Shown: piece after piece, positions 1 through 8,569 of the stretch
How the letters are laid out: every line of letters starts with the position of its first letter
Numbering within the stretch: the stretch's first letter is position 1
IMG/VR virus record: IMGVR_UViG_3300022868_000023
Span: 1 to 52,921 of that record
Reading direction: 5' to 3' (one strand)
DNA: 52,921 nt
From: a virus
The notes under the pieces: model-generated
What the model was told of the DNA's origin: nothing
What the model saw: the letters and a program-made list of their open reading frames with translations, nothing else
Databases searched by the model: none
Position numbers and translations under genes: made by a program

Positions 1-546
1 GTCTAACCACGGCGCGTACAGTTCCCAACGCTCCATCACGCCAGGATAATATACAGGGCCATACTTGCTATCATCCACCTGAAGTCCAGTGATAACTGCT
101 GACAACGCTTCGTTGAAGCCGCCAAGTCTTCGGTACGCCGCTTTGTCTAGGTGTCTGTCCTGCTCGCGTTTGCTGAGAATATGGTGCGTCTGCGACACGG
201 CCACGTCTCTGAGGTCGCGGTAGATGAATGTCATGGCCAAACCAGCATAGTCCAATATGGCACTTATTTCCGTGTTGTACCCACAGTGCCCGAAGTGGTA
301 GTATCCAGGTCTCGTTTGGCATAGCGCATAGGTCACGTATCTTACGTTGTGCCAGTCGTTCGTCCAGGCGTGATAGGCGAATGAGCTGATCATCGTGCCC
401 AACTTGGCGTACCGGCGAGCTGGCATCATGCGCGCGAAGGGCTGCAACATGGATTTGACCAAGTGAAGTCCGGCTTTGGGAAAACCGTTGCAGTACCAGC
501 TCGGAGCTAAAATTGTCTCCGGTGGTGTGTCGGCCATGCCGCGCAT
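1..546 (-). CDS. Sulfotransferase-like protein, C-terminal end cut by window edge
   Basis: An open frame runs from an ATG at 546 leftward to the window edge without a stop, giving the first 182 residues. Near the N-terminus is NGFPKAGLHLV, which resembles the 5'-phosphosulfate loop (PKSGT/S) of PAPS-dependent sulfotransferases. About 90 residues later YRDLRDVAVS matches the 3'-phosphate-binding motif (RDPRDVAVS). Sulfotransferases move a sulfate group from PAPS to a hydroxyl or amine of a sugar, lipid or protein. The ATG at 537 is an alternative start; neither has a strong ribosome-binding site, and the gene follows the HigA-like gene closely, so it may be translationally coupled. Substrate unknown; a surface glycan or virion target is only inference from the position downstream of the head genes. 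The family call is fairly firm, the role is not. Confidence 0.7.
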   Translation of the reverse strand, partial: MRGMADTPPETILAPSWYCNGFPKAGLHLVKSMLQPFARMMPARRYAKLGTMISSFAYHAWTNDWHNVRYVTYALCQTRPGYYHFGHCGYNTEISAILDYAGLAMTFIYRDLRDVAVSQTHHILSKREQDRHLDKAAYRRLGGFNEALSAVITGLQVDDSKYGPVYYPGVMERWELYAPWLD

Positions 547-557
547 TTCGACGGATT

Positions 558-902
558 TCAAAGGGCTGCCTCTAACCGCTGCCATAGCTCCATTGCGCTT
601 GCGATGATACTCCGGATCGCCGTCACAGTTTCCAACCACCCCTCAAATTCGGGTTCAGCAGGCATGGTGTCCATATAGTATTCGATCGCGGCAACAGGGT
701 CTGGCGGCGGAATGCTATGATGCTTCTCTTCGTAGGCATCTAATAGAATGGTAAGCACCTCAAGTCTGTCGGCATCAGGCGCGTCGGCCTTCGTCTCCCA
801 CAGCTCGTCGATCTGAGCCATGGCCCAGTCATAGTCCTCTTTAGTCTTGATTGGCCTAACGTCCACAGCCACCCCTAAGCAGTTATTTGATTTGTTTCCC
901 AT
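558..902 (-). CDS. HigA-like antitoxin N-terminal domain protein
   Basis: 114 residues. The stretch VRPIKTKEDYDWAMAQID, then DRLEVLTILLDAYEEKH and PPDPVAAIEYYM, matches the N-terminal helical domain of HigA-type antitoxins (pattern: IrteaDYeaAl, gDrLevL, YEekHypi, PpDPieAI). Normal HigA proteins continue into a helix-turn-helix DNA-binding domain; here the last 35 residues are helical but show no clear HTH. No HigB toxin is seen next to it in the window. It may act as a stand-alone antitoxin against a host toxin, or have been recruited to another task. Start chosen at the ATG at 902, preceded by a GAGGTGAG ribosome-binding site. Confidence 0.6.
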   Translation of the reverse strand: MGNKSNNCLGVAVDVRPIKTKEDYDWAMAQIDELWETKADAPDADRLEVLTILLDAYEEKHHSIPPPDPVAAIEYYMDTMPAEPEFEGWLETVTAIRSIIASAMELWQRLEAAL

Positions 903-940
903 GTCTCACCTCTTGTTTGAAACTATCTCTTGGTTTGGAA

Positions 941-995
941 GGGGCGGGCAGCGAGCCAAGAGGTTCTCGCGTTTAGCCGTCGCCTAGCCCGCCCC
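941..995 (-). other. Inverted repeat in the 5' region of the HigA-like gene
   Basis: A perfect 9-base inverted repeat, GGGGCGGGC (941-949) with GCCCGCCCC (987-995), encloses a smaller GCGAG/CTCGC arm. It lies in the 150-base gap between the glycine-rich gene and the HigA-like gene. No T-run follows the stem on the minus strand, so a classic terminator is unlikely; attenuator, mRNA stabiliser or weak terminator are all possible. Confidence 0.4.
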
Positions 996-1053
996 GTATT
1001 TTCTAACTCATTATACTTATGTTCGTAATTCTGTCAAATCGAGCAAGCTAGAC

Positions 1054-3582
1054 TCACCCACGCAGTACGCCCGCGTAGACGAAATCCACGTCTGCAGATT
1101 TTGACGTAGTAGTCGTTGAGTTGACCACTACTGTAGCGAAGAGATTCACGTCAGGCGAAACGCCCACGTCTCCCGTCAGCGTGCCCTCAAGCACTCCGTC
1201 TATGAAGAATTTTATTTCTGAGCCGTCTGCAGAAACCTCGATCCTCAAGAGATTAAACACGTCAGCCACTGGCGCGGTACCCGTAGTCGCGTTGCCTGCG
1301 TCTTGCACTGTACTATCAACTGCGCACATAAAAAATTGATCGACGGTCGAATCCGTGTCATATGTGAAGCAAGCTGCGTCATTGGCGACAGCGGTTACGG
1401 TTCCCGCGGCGATTGTGAACGGCTCTTCCAGTGCGGTAGAGTCGGTAAACCCTGCATTCACAGAGATGTCCGTGATGGCGGTGTCGATATTCAGCCTAGT
1501 TTCAAAGACCAGTCCGCCGTTATCGGCCTGCATCGGGATATGGCATACTATTTGCGAAGCATCAGCAGCCGTTACGCCAGAAGCATCACCAGTTGTTAGC
1601 CGGATAACGCCGTTCTCCTGTGTAGCGAGAATCGCGGCGTCAATAGCCTCGGTATCCGTACCAGCATTGAGTATCCACGGCGTGTCGTTTTCGGTAATCG
1701 CTTGATACAGGAAGTCGTCGAATATCTCGAAGTACGTCTCGTGCTTCTGCCCTAGTTCCATATCCACCGGCACACCGAACTCAACTTCCTCAAAGTCATT
1801 TAGTGTATTGACGGTGATATAGTCGTTGGTCGCTTCCTGGATGTCCAGGGCCGTTGCTACGTTGTCAGATAGTGCGACGATCAACGACTGTCCTGCTACT
1901 GCGTCGATAGTGCCGTCGCCGGTACCAGGTTGGTCAGAGAAAGTCGTAGTGCCATTGAGCGTGATGCTCCCTACTGTGCCAGCACCTACGCCGGTAGCGC
2001 CTGCGGTTATGACGATTTCACCAGCAGCGCCCGCGGTTGCTCCAGCGGTTCCGCCTGTGATAGTAACGCCGCCGCCAGCAGCAGTGCCCGAAGCAGGCGT
2101 GCCGCCGTCAATTGTAACAGCGCCACCAGCCCCAGCTGCTCCGCCAGCTCCACCGTCGATGTCGATTGCGCCACCGGCGTTCGCTCCGTCGCCAGCGCCG
2201 CCTGTGACTGCTACCGCGCCGCCAACGTCTGCCGCGCCTGCTCCGCCATCGATGTCGATAGCCCCGCCTGCGCCTGCTGTAGCGGATGCTCCGCCTACGA
2301 TGGTAACGTCTCCGCCGATGCCAGCCGTTGCTCCGGCTGCGCCGCCTGCGACACTGACGTCTCCGCCAGCGGCAGTGGCAGTCCCGACACCGCCAACGAT
2401 GTCTACGGCCCCACCTGCGCCATCAGCCCCGCCGATCCCGCCATTTATCGCTACTGGGCCGCCAGCTCCGGCTGCCCCGCCAGTTCCACCGTCGACGTCG
2501 ATTGTGCCACCAGCGAAGGCGCCGTTTCCTGCGCCGCCCATGATTTCTACGTTACCACCGAGGGCTCCGGTTCCTGCCCCGCCGTCGATGTCTACAGCCC
2601 CACCAGCGCCTGCTGTAGCTGACGCTCCGCCGACGACGTTTACGTCGCCGCCGACGCCCGCTGTCCCAGCCGCGCCGCCCGCGATATCGACAGCGCCGCC
2701 ATTAGCGGCAGTATTGCCTATACCGCCGGTGACTGTAACTGGGCCACCAGCCCCATTTACTCCGCCAAGGCCGCCGTCGATGTCTATCGTACCACCGGCA
2801 AAAGCGGCATTTCCTGCGCCGCCTGTGAGCTCAACATTTCCGCCAACGGCAGCTGCTCCAGCGCCAGCATTAATGTCCACGTCCCCACCGGCGCCTGCGG
2901 TATCCCCTGCACCGCCAATGATGTTTACGTCACCACCATCGCCGGCGGTTGTAGCATCAGTGCTTTGTAGCCCAAGGTCTTCTCCCTCTACTGTGACGAT
3001 AGAGCCTGCACCCGTTCCCGCTGCGTCTGAAAGCGTCAGGCCCGCGTTTGCCGTGATGCCACCACTAGCATGGAGTATCATCGTTGGCAAAGTAGCATGG
3101 CTTGCAAGGGTAATCATATCCTCGTAAGTTGTTACGCCAACGTCGTAAGCCTGCAAGTTCAGAGCATCGCCAGCCACAAGGCCGCAGCGGATGTCGATGT
3201 CGTTGCTGCTTCCTACTAGGGCGATGTCGTCACCAGAACTTCCCAACGTCATATAGTTATCCGCGTTGGCATCATAGATGATGATTTGCGGATACGTGGC
3301 GGCTGCCAACGCTTTGTCGGCAGTCATGTCAGCCTTTTCCAGGACGATTAGCGTATTACTGGCCCCAAGGCCCAAAAGCAAGGCGTCCTGTGTTTGGTTA
3401 GTATCCCATTCAAGCGCGCAATCAGTGCCTGTACCGATGATAAGCTGGGTGTCGTCTATGAAAGTCACGCTACCCTGAAAATCTACAGTACCACCCGATT
3501 GCACCTCAATTTCTCCGCCGGAGGCTATAACTAACTTGTCGCCTCCCGTTTCCAAATATACAGTCGTATTATATTGACTCAT
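1054..3582 (-). CDS. Glycine-rich repeat (beta-solenoid-like) virion or fibre protein
   Basis: 842 residues. Residues about 215-540 are roughly 20 imperfect repeats of 15-17 residues, each a short beta strand of the type xVxI followed by a GG turn and a Gly/Ala-rich stretch ending in GG. Blocks of about six repeats recur as a higher-order unit (compare NVELTGGAGNAAFAGG with NVEIMGGAGNGAFAGG). The N-terminus also has a strand-turn pattern (GGEIEVQSGG). The last 250 residues form a non-repetitive domain rich in beta strands, suggestive of a jelly-roll/lectin-like head. It lies three genes downstream of the major capsid gene in the same direction, so a head fibre, tail fibre or receptor-binding appendage is the best guess. 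The family is not recognised. Confidence 0.65.
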   Translation of the reverse strand: MSQYNTTVYLETGGDKLVIASGGEIEVQSGGTVDFQGSVTFIDDTQLIIGTGTDCALEWDTNQTQDALLLGLGASNTLIVLEKADMTADKALAAATYPQIIIYDANADNYMTLGSSGDDIALVGSSNDIDIRCGLVAGDALNLQAYDVGVTTYEDMITLASHATLPTMILHASGGITANAGLTLSDAAGTGAGSIVTVEGEDLGLQSTDATTAGDGGDVNIIGGAGDTAGAGGDVDINAGAGAAAVGGNVELTGGAGNAAFAGGTIDIDGGLGGVNGAGGPVTVTGGIGNTAANGGAVDIAGGAAGTAGVGGDVNVVGGASATAGAGGAVDIDGGAGTGALGGNVEIMGGAGNGAFAGGTIDVDGGTGGAAGAGGPVAINGGIGGADGAGGAVDIVGGVGTATAAGGDVSVAGGAAGATAGIGGDVTIVGGASATAGAGGAIDIDGGAGAADVGGAVAVTGGAGDGANAGGAIDIDGGAGGAAGAGGAVTIDGGTPASGTAAGGGVTITGGTAGATAGAAGEIVITAGATGVGAGTVGSITLNGTTTFSDQPGTGDGTIDAVAGQSLIVALSDNVATALDIQEATNDYITVNTLNDFEEVEFGVPVDMELGQKHETYFEIFDDFLYQAITENDTPWILNAGTDTEAIDAAILATQENGVIRLTTGDASGVTAADASQIVCHIPMQADNGGLVFETRLNIDTAITDISVNAGFTDSTALEEPFTIAAGTVTAVANDAACFTYDTDSTVDQFFMCAVDSTVQDAGNATTGTAPVADVFNLLRIEVSADGSEIKFFIDGVLEGTLTGDVGVSPDVNLFATVVVNSTTTTSKSADVDFVYAGVLRG

Positions 3583-3673
3583 ATTTCACCCCTAAGTCTA
3601 AGGGGCATCTTCATACCCCCCATTATTCTGTTGTAAGCCGGGGGCGAACAGAAGCCCGCCCCCAGCCCAAGGT

Positions 3674-4120
3674 CTATCCCACGAGTAGCACTGAGTTTCC
3701 AGATGGGAACGTGCCCGGTTGCGTTACGGGCAGGGTCTTGGCGTTCCATCCATAGAACACCACACACCCATAGTCGTTAGCACCAGCAACGCCAGTGACA
3801 TCCAGAGTCACATAGTCAAAGCCGTCACTGAGCCGCTCTGTAGCGAACTCAAGGACGAACACCTGATCGTCGTCGTCGGCCGCGATGACATCTGTCGCCC
3901 CAGTCAAGTCTTTGATGCTCGCTGTTTCGGTAGCATCAGTATCCTGCTCAACCTGTAGTGTCAACGCGCTATCCAATGCTCCCAAGTAAACAACAAAGGC
4001 GCAGTGGGTATAGTTACCCACATAGATATACGACGCGCTAAGCGGATAGTGCTGGTTGACCAGCGTATCCTCAGTATTAAGCAGGAGCGTGTACATGTGT
4101 CTGTACCAGTTTTGTCGCAT
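3674..4120 (-). CDS. Hypothetical protein downstream of major capsid gene
   Basis: 148 residues, predicted mostly beta, with an acidic AADDDDQVFVLEF stretch in the middle. A good ribosome-binding site (GAGGAGATAAGAAAATG) supports the start at 4120. It follows the capsid gene by 39 bases, the slot often filled by a head decoration, head-tail connector or minor virion protein. No family recognised. Confidence 0.6.
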   Translation of the reverse strand: MRQNWYRHMYTLLLNTEDTLVNQHYPLSASYIYVGNYTHCAFVVYLGALDSALTLQVEQDTDATETASIKDLTGATDVIAADDDDQVFVLEFATERLSDGFDYVTLDVTGVAGANDYGCVVFYGWNAKTLPVTQPGTFPSGNSVLLVG

Positions 4121-4159
4121 TTTCTTATCTCCTCAACAGACATTCCTGTCTGTTATATT

Positions 4160-5587
4160 CTAGGCACTAACTTTTTGGACTGCCAGTTTGTACGTCTCAA
4201 CCAACTGCCCACCAAGCCTGCGCCGCATTACGAACTTGACCGTGTTCAACTCAGCCTCTGTACCACCCAGGAAGCGCTCGACAGTCATGCCCACGCGGTC
4301 GGCGATGTAGTACGCACTGAAATCGCCAAACAGGATGGGATATGCATCAGCAGCGATGCTCGGCATACCTTCTTGCATGTACACGGGATAGCCAAGCAGC
4401 ATAAGCGGTTGTCCTGCTTGCTGGTCGGGTTCCCAGAGGTAGTTGCCCGCGCCATCCTTCATCGTGCGGATCTCCTCAACAGTCGCCCGTTCCATAAGCC
4501 ATCTGGCCCTGGGCAGATACTGCGACGCGATAGCATAAACCATTCCGATCAGGCCGTGCTTGGTAACCGCAGCGCCTGCGCCGTCCCACGTTAGGGCGTT
4601 GGCATTGCCAGTATCCTCTTCAGTCAGCCCCCCGACGTTAGCACTGCCAGGCAGGATGCCCAAGGGGCTCGCGCCACCAGCGCTCGTCAAGAATCTGTTG
4701 TCCTCATCAATCCCCGCCGCCTCTGCATACTTCGTCGCCAAGAAGTCCTCAACGTCGAAGAAGGCATCCTCAAGCATGTTCCGAGAGATTGGCGTAGTTG
4801 CCATAACCGTATGAATGGCAATGTTTTCCATGCCAAACGTCAGGTTCGTTTCTGATTGGCCCGCCGTGGGCGTCTCGTCAACCCATGTTACTCGGACAGC
4901 GGACGTATACTGGTCATCACCCCCAGTACCTACAGGGATGCTAACCATGTCGCGGCTGGTCGTCAGCTTGAATGCCCACGGGCGGATCATCGTAAATCCT
5001 GGCATACGCTCGATGACGCGGGAGTTGAAGTCTATTGGGACGGCGTAGCCGCCTAGCACATCACTCCCCTCGACCATCGTAGCTTTTAGGACCTTGACGT
5101 CATAGATGCCCTGGGCCAACGCGTCCTTGATAGCCGCGGGCGTATAGACGATGTTGCGCATTGCTTTGCGCTCAATCGAGTCCATATCGTCCAGCCCAAC
5201 ACGCAAGTACTTGTTGAACGCTGCTTTCTGGGCCCAGTATTTCCCTACATAATCGTGGCCGTGAAGATTGGTCAGGAGGGACTTGACCATATTGTCGGTA
5301 TCCCCGAATTTGGTTACATAAGCAGCCTTATGCACCATCTGTGCTGGTGTCTCAGTCGGCTCTACTGGATCGGGTGTCGGCAGATTGCCCCCACCCATCA
5401 TCGGCAGTGGCGGGCGTACGGGTTCAGGTGTAGCCGCCTTGATATTGTCTACTTTCTGCATTTCCTCAATGGCCTCGGCAGTGCCCTCAGCTTCCTCGCG
5501 GAGCCTGCGACCGTTTTCCAAGTCGCCGTCCTCCAGGGCCTTGTGCGCTTCAATCTTGAGAGATGCAAGTTTCTCTTGCAGATTCAT
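4160..5587 (-). CDS. Major capsid protein, HK97 family
   Basis: 475 residues from the ATG at 5587, preceded by AGGAGG. The first about 60 residues are a charged helical segment (NLQEKLASLKIEAHKALEDG, then EEMQK) typical of the delta/scaffold domain removed by the prohead protease. A Pro-rich linker follows, then the capsid fold: DVLGGYAVPIDF, a middle region with TPISRNMLEDA and SPLGIL, and a C-terminal RRRLGGQLVETYKLAVQKV strand. These are hallmark segments of HK97-type capsid proteins (phage_capsid). The protease gene directly upstream and the portal and terminase further upstream support the call. Stop is TAG. Confidence 0.92.
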   Translation of the reverse strand: MNLQEKLASLKIEAHKALEDGDLENGRRLREEAEGTAEAIEEMQKVDNIKAATPEPVRPPLPMMGGGNLPTPDPVEPTETPAQMVHKAAYVTKFGDTDNMVKSLLTNLHGHDYVGKYWAQKAAFNKYLRVGLDDMDSIERKAMRNIVYTPAAIKDALAQGIYDVKVLKATMVEGSDVLGGYAVPIDFNSRVIERMPGFTMIRPWAFKLTTSRDMVSIPVGTGGDDQYTSAVRVTWVDETPTAGQSETNLTFGMENIAIHTVMATTPISRNMLEDAFFDVEDFLATKYAEAAGIDEDNRFLTSAGGASPLGILPGSANVGGLTEEDTGNANALTWDGAGAAVTKHGLIGMVYAIASQYLPRARWLMERATVEEIRTMKDGAGNYLWEPDQQAGQPLMLLGYPVYMQEGMPSIAADAYPILFGDFSAYYIADRVGMTVERFLGGTEAELNTVKFVMRRRLGGQLVETYKLAVQKVSA

Positions 5588-5589
5588 AA

Positions 5590-6618
5590 CTATCCTCCTA
5601 CTTCTAGGTCTAACAAGGCCAGCCGTTCGCGTTCCACAGCGATTTCCCATTGGCGCGCTTCTTCATCAGCGCCTTCGCCATCGTCAATCTCTGGGAACTC
5701 CAATCCGGCAGCCTTGTAAACTGCTTTCAATTCTGATACTGGGCGCTCCAGCATCCGATATTCCATGGGGGTTTGCGTCATAGAAACATCTACGATGCAC
5801 CACTGTTCTAGCCACCCATCTTTCGCAACCTTTCGATGCCCAGAAAGACATCCCGTACTCGTGTGCAGGCTGCCTTCCGCAATCATGGCCGCGATGGCCG
5901 CGCGGTACTCATTGCCTTTCTTCATCTCGGCTTCGTACCACAAGCCCACGTCGTCAACTAGCATGATGTCTACTAGGCCCACGACGCTGGCCTTCATTGT
6001 CTCATCCGCCCCGTGGTGGTAAAACAGTGGCAACTTGCCCACGGCATCGTATACATTCAGCATCTCGCCAGTTTTGTCCGTGAAGTATTCCTTAACCAAA
6101 TCCCTGCGGTCTGGCCCACCCCAAAGAGCAGCGTAAGCACCGAGGCGGTGTTGGCCTAATGCCTTGATCGCCAATCCAACAGGGGCGCCGCAGTTGCCCT
6201 TGGGGATTACGGTCTTGGTTTGAGCCTTCACTACATCAGCGCTGCTACTCGGCGCGCCCTTTGCCGCAACAGTTGGTTCAATCGCTTCACCGCCTATATG
6301 CTCACCAACGCTAGGCGCGTCGGGAATAGCCTTCGTTACTTCTACCCATTCGCGTTCGACTTCTGGGCGTTCCACTTCAACCCACTCGTCTTCATCAGCG
6401 AATGTCATTCCCCCACCAGCCTGGGTAAAGGGGACCTTGAAGTTCTTCGTTCTTTCCACGATTACGTGCTCGTCCCACACTTCTCTTACCCATACACCTT
6501 CTGCCCCAGACCAATACGCTTCCTCCTCGCCGCTCACTGTGTAGAACTGCTGCCGGATCCGCGAGGTCAGCTCGTCCAGGTTTTCAGCCTTGTTCAAATC
6601 AATTATTTCTTCACTCAT
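5590..6618 (-). CDS. Prohead protease (S78/XkdF-like)
   Basis: 342 residues from the ATG at 6618, with AAGGAAGGT ahead of it. Residues about 195-275 hold LPLFYHHGADETM, then VGLWYEAEMKKGN and SLHTSTGCLSG, the His and Ser-containing pattern of HK97-type prohead proteases (peptidase S78; the PBSX XkdF branch also fits). The enzyme trims the capsid N-terminal domain and scaffold during head maturation. The N-terminal 160 residues are acidic and unassigned and may act as scaffold. It abuts the capsid gene (3 bases apart). An AGTCTTTGTACAAAGAG palindrome lies 32 bases upstream of the start. Confidence 0.8.
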   Translation of the reverse strand: MSEEIIDLNKAENLDELTSRIRQQFYTVSGEEEAYWSGAEGVWVREVWDEHVIVERTKNFKVPFTQAGGGMTFADEDEWVEVERPEVEREWVEVTKAIPDAPSVGEHIGGEAIEPTVAAKGAPSSSADVVKAQTKTVIPKGNCGAPVGLAIKALGQHRLGAYAALWGGPDRRDLVKEYFTDKTGEMLNVYDAVGKLPLFYHHGADETMKASVVGLVDIMLVDDVGLWYEAEMKKGNEYRAAIAAMIAEGSLHTSTGCLSGHRKVAKDGWLEQWCIVDVSMTQTPMEYRMLERPVSELKAVYKAAGLEFPEIDDGEGADEEARQWEIAVERERLALLDLEVGG

Positions 6619-6669
6619 ATCTTTACCTTCCTTATTGTCCAGCCAGAAAAGTCTTTGTACAAAGAGAAA

Positions 6670-6712
6670 GCGCCCATGCATCGTGGACACGTTGGTCCAA
6701 ACACATGGGCGC
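6670..6712 (-). terminator. Probable Rho-independent terminator between the holin-like cluster and the protease gene
   Basis: Perfect 9-base inverted repeat GCGCCCATG (6670-6678) with CATGGGCGC (6704-6712), and an inner TGGAC/GTCCA arm. On the minus strand the stem is followed by TTTCTCTTT, a fair U-rich tract. It would separate the genes at 7.0-7.5 kb from the protease-capsid operon. No promoter was clearly found between it and the protease start. Confidence 0.55.
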
Positions 6713-6770
6713 AAGGGGCGCAGCTTATTCGTATTATGTGACCATTTCGCGAATAGTCGGTTTCTTATTC

Positions 6771-7001
6771 TTATAGATGCATGTTACACAACGCCGCCAA
6801 CCGTGACAACGCACGTTCGTCCATTAACCCAAAGTCTATAGCTAGGCGCACCAGATGAGCCAAGCCCAAGATATTCGTATGCTTTTGGCCGTGATGCCTT
6901 GACGTGATGCTGATGCGTCCCCCAGGCAGCAAATAACCGCAGGGAAGAACACACCCTGAAGCGTGCGCACACGTCAACGGGATTCTTTCTTCGTTAGCCA
7001 T
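6771..7001 (-). CDS. Small hypothetical protein
   Basis: 76 residues (MANEERIPLTCAHASGC...), starting at the ATG at 7001 that overlaps the stop of the 29-residue gene upstream (ATGGCTAA), so probably translationally coupled. Contains several Cys and His residues but no complete zinc motif. Unknown function. Confidence 0.45.
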   Translation of the reverse strand: MANEERIPLTCAHASGCVLPCGYLLPGGRISITSRHHGQKHTNILGLAHLVRLAIDFGLMDERALSRLAALCNMHL

Positions 7002-7083
7002 GATAGCGTGGCGGGCGCCGCGGGCGTAGCGAGAGTAAAATGGCAATAATTATCGCTATGACCAACAGCGCCCGCTCCCACAT
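6994..7083 (-). CDS. 29-residue single-span membrane peptide
   Basis: Starts one base after the TAG of the upstream gene. Sequence MWERALLVIAIIIAILLSL followed by Arg/Pro-rich residues: a hydrophobic helix with a basic tail, inside-positive. It could be a small lysis accessory (holin partner) next to the membrane protein upstream, but this is context only. Confidence 0.45.
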   Translation of the reverse strand: MWERALLVIAIIIAILLSLRPRRPPRYHG

Positions 7084-7084
7084 G

Positions 7085-7465
7085 CTAAAGCGTGAAAGCC
7101 CGGCTACCCATGACCGCCCGTTGGGCAACGGCCATATCGACCGCGTCTAGCGTTTCGACGAAGCGTCCCCATTGCTCCCAACAAAGGGCCAGGTACTTAT
7201 CCTTGTTGATGAAGAAGCGCAGGAATCTAATTTCAGACAAGTAGTTATCCCAAAACGGCCCGGCAATGGCCCACACGTCCTCTTGGCTAACTTCCTGTAG
7301 GGCATCTTCAGCAAACTCCATGACGAGTTCTCGCACCCACACCCAGACGTCCGCGAGTAGGCCATCTTTGTGCTTCTTCGCGAGATATATGGCCAGCCCG
7401 GCTAGGACGACTACTACCTGCCAAATCTCACCGAGGTTCTCAATGATCCAATTCCACCATGCCAT
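7085..7465 (-). CDS. Membrane protein, possible holin
   Basis: 126 residues with a strong ribosome-binding site (AAAGGAGAAAG). The N-terminus is aromatic and followed by one hydrophobic segment (QVVVVLAGLAIYLAKKH, residues about 16-32); the rest is soluble and helical. Size and one N-terminal membrane segment are compatible with a class of phage holins. No endolysin is visible nearby, so the lysis role is tentative. Confidence 0.5.
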   Translation of the reverse strand: MAWWNWIIENLGEIWQVVVVLAGLAIYLAKKHKDGLLADVWVWVRELVMEFAEDALQEVSQEDVWAIAGPFWDNYLSEIRFLRFFINKDKYLALCWEQWGRFVETLDAVDMAVAQRAVMGSRAFTL

Positions 7466-7497
7466 GCTCTTTCTCCTTTACTTTAGCAAATTCTATG

Positions 7498-8361
7498 CTA
7501 TTCTGTTCCGCCTTGTGTCTGTACTGCGTCAAGCAGTATCCACCCCTTATGGTGGGGCAGCTTGCCGTTCTTTACGCTGCCCATGTGGCCGTTGTGAAGC
7601 CCGCGCCCTTGACACATGCGCTTGAGGTTCACGCCAGCGGGGATAATCTCGCCGGTATCCCTGTGGATGAACGCGGGGTATGGCTTAGCCATAGCCGCGC
7701 CTATTTTGAGCCTTGTCCCCTTCGTGAGATGTTTCCCCCAGTTGTGGTTAAGCTCGCCTGTCAGGGATGCGCCTATCTTCTGTTTGTGGCCTTCAGTAAG
7801 GATATGGCCTAGACAGTTTTGGTTGCCCATCTTACGCTCGCTCTGCTGGCGCTTAAATTCGCCAGTGTGCTTGTACCCCTTGCCGTTTTGATTGCCTAGG
7901 CCATATTGATTGCCCAGTAGAGATATGCTTATCTTTTGTTTGCTTTCCTCTGTGTGATTACGCCCTAACCAGTGTTGGTTGCCCATCTGTGAAGCACTCA
8001 TTTTGAGCCTTGACTTTTCTGTATGCTTACGCCCCGCCATTGACGATTTGGCATTTTGTGCAGTATTGTAGCTTTTTCCCTCAGCAATGCGCCTGTCAAT
8101 CCACTTTTGTTCTACTGCAACAAGCAAAGCAGGGTCTTCTACTACTTCCAGAATATGGAACTCAAATATATCCTCGCCGTCCTTGTCCCAGGCCGCTTGG
8201 AAGTCTACGCAATGGTGTCTCCCATTACGGAGCGTATAAAGATGCTGCTTCTGCCGTTGCTCAATGTTCCCCGAGCTTCCAGTATATGCATACCCGTCCA
8301 GCCCGTTCTCAAACTCGTAAACACCCTGTATCATGCCACAATATACGTTACGAAAACGCAT
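7498..8361 (-). CDS. GIY-YIG homing endonuclease with NUMOD repeats
   Basis: 287 residues. GVYEFEN and YTGSSGNIEQR are the GIY and YIG motifs with the following Arg; AVEQKWIDRR carries the catalytic Glu and a YN-type segment follows (SYNTAQNA). The middle has several copies of the NUMOD3 DNA-binding motif (GRKHTEKSRLKMS, GRNHTEESKQKIS). The C-terminus (FIHRDTGEIIPAGVNLKRM) is a helix-turn-helix-like NUMOD1 type module shared with the gene at 42168. Such enzymes cut specific DNA sites and spread their own gene. The start overlaps the end of the portal C-terminal fragment by 14 bases, so the element is inserted at the very 3' end of the portal locus. Confidence 0.88.
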   Translation of the reverse strand: MRFRNVYCGMIQGVYEFENGLDGYAYTGSSGNIEQRQKQHLYTLRNGRHHCVDFQAAWDKDGEDIFEFHILEVVEDPALLVAVEQKWIDRRIAEGKSYNTAQNAKSSMAGRKHTEKSRLKMSASQMGNQHWLGRNHTEESKQKISISLLGNQYGLGNQNGKGYKHTGEFKRQQSERKMGNQNCLGHILTEGHKQKIGASLTGELNHNWGKHLTKGTRLKIGAAMAKPYPAFIHRDTGEIIPAGVNLKRMCQGRGLHNGHMGSVKNGKLPHHKGWILLDAVQTQGGTE

Positions 8362-8569
8362 TGTGTGCCTCGGAAAATATAGCTTTTACGCTATTGGTAT
8401 CTTTGGCCCCTTGCAGTTTTGCGAGTATGTCTACAACTACCATCTCTGGTATCAGTGCCGCCACGAATTCTCTCTCATTAGGCAGCTTACCCCTCTCCAT
8501 TTCCCCGAGGGCTACTTTGCGCCACCTCTTCAACTCGCCCCGTACAGCTACACGAAGTGCTTTGTCTTC
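8348..8569 (-). pseudogene. Portal C-terminal domain, in frame after an amber codon
   Basis: 73 codons continue the portal frame immediately after its TAG (8570-8572) with no start codon other than an internal TTG at 8533 and no ribosome-binding site. The sequence ELKRWRKVALGEMERGK, then FVAALIPEM and an acidic end, looks like the usual C-terminus of many HK97-family portals (helical K-A-L-R-x-L-K-x-G-K pattern, then F-x-S-x-x-I-P). It is probably translated only by readthrough, or is a broken end of the gene, or the TAG is a sequence error. It ends in TAA overlapping the GIY-YIG start. Confidence 0.6.

Noticed and set aside
1826-3127. 433-codon rightward frame rich in Pro and Ala
   Set aside because: It is the antisense reading of the glycine-rich repeats on the minus strand (GGN/GCN codons read backwards as Pro/Ala). 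No ribosome-binding site, composition fully explained by the repeat.
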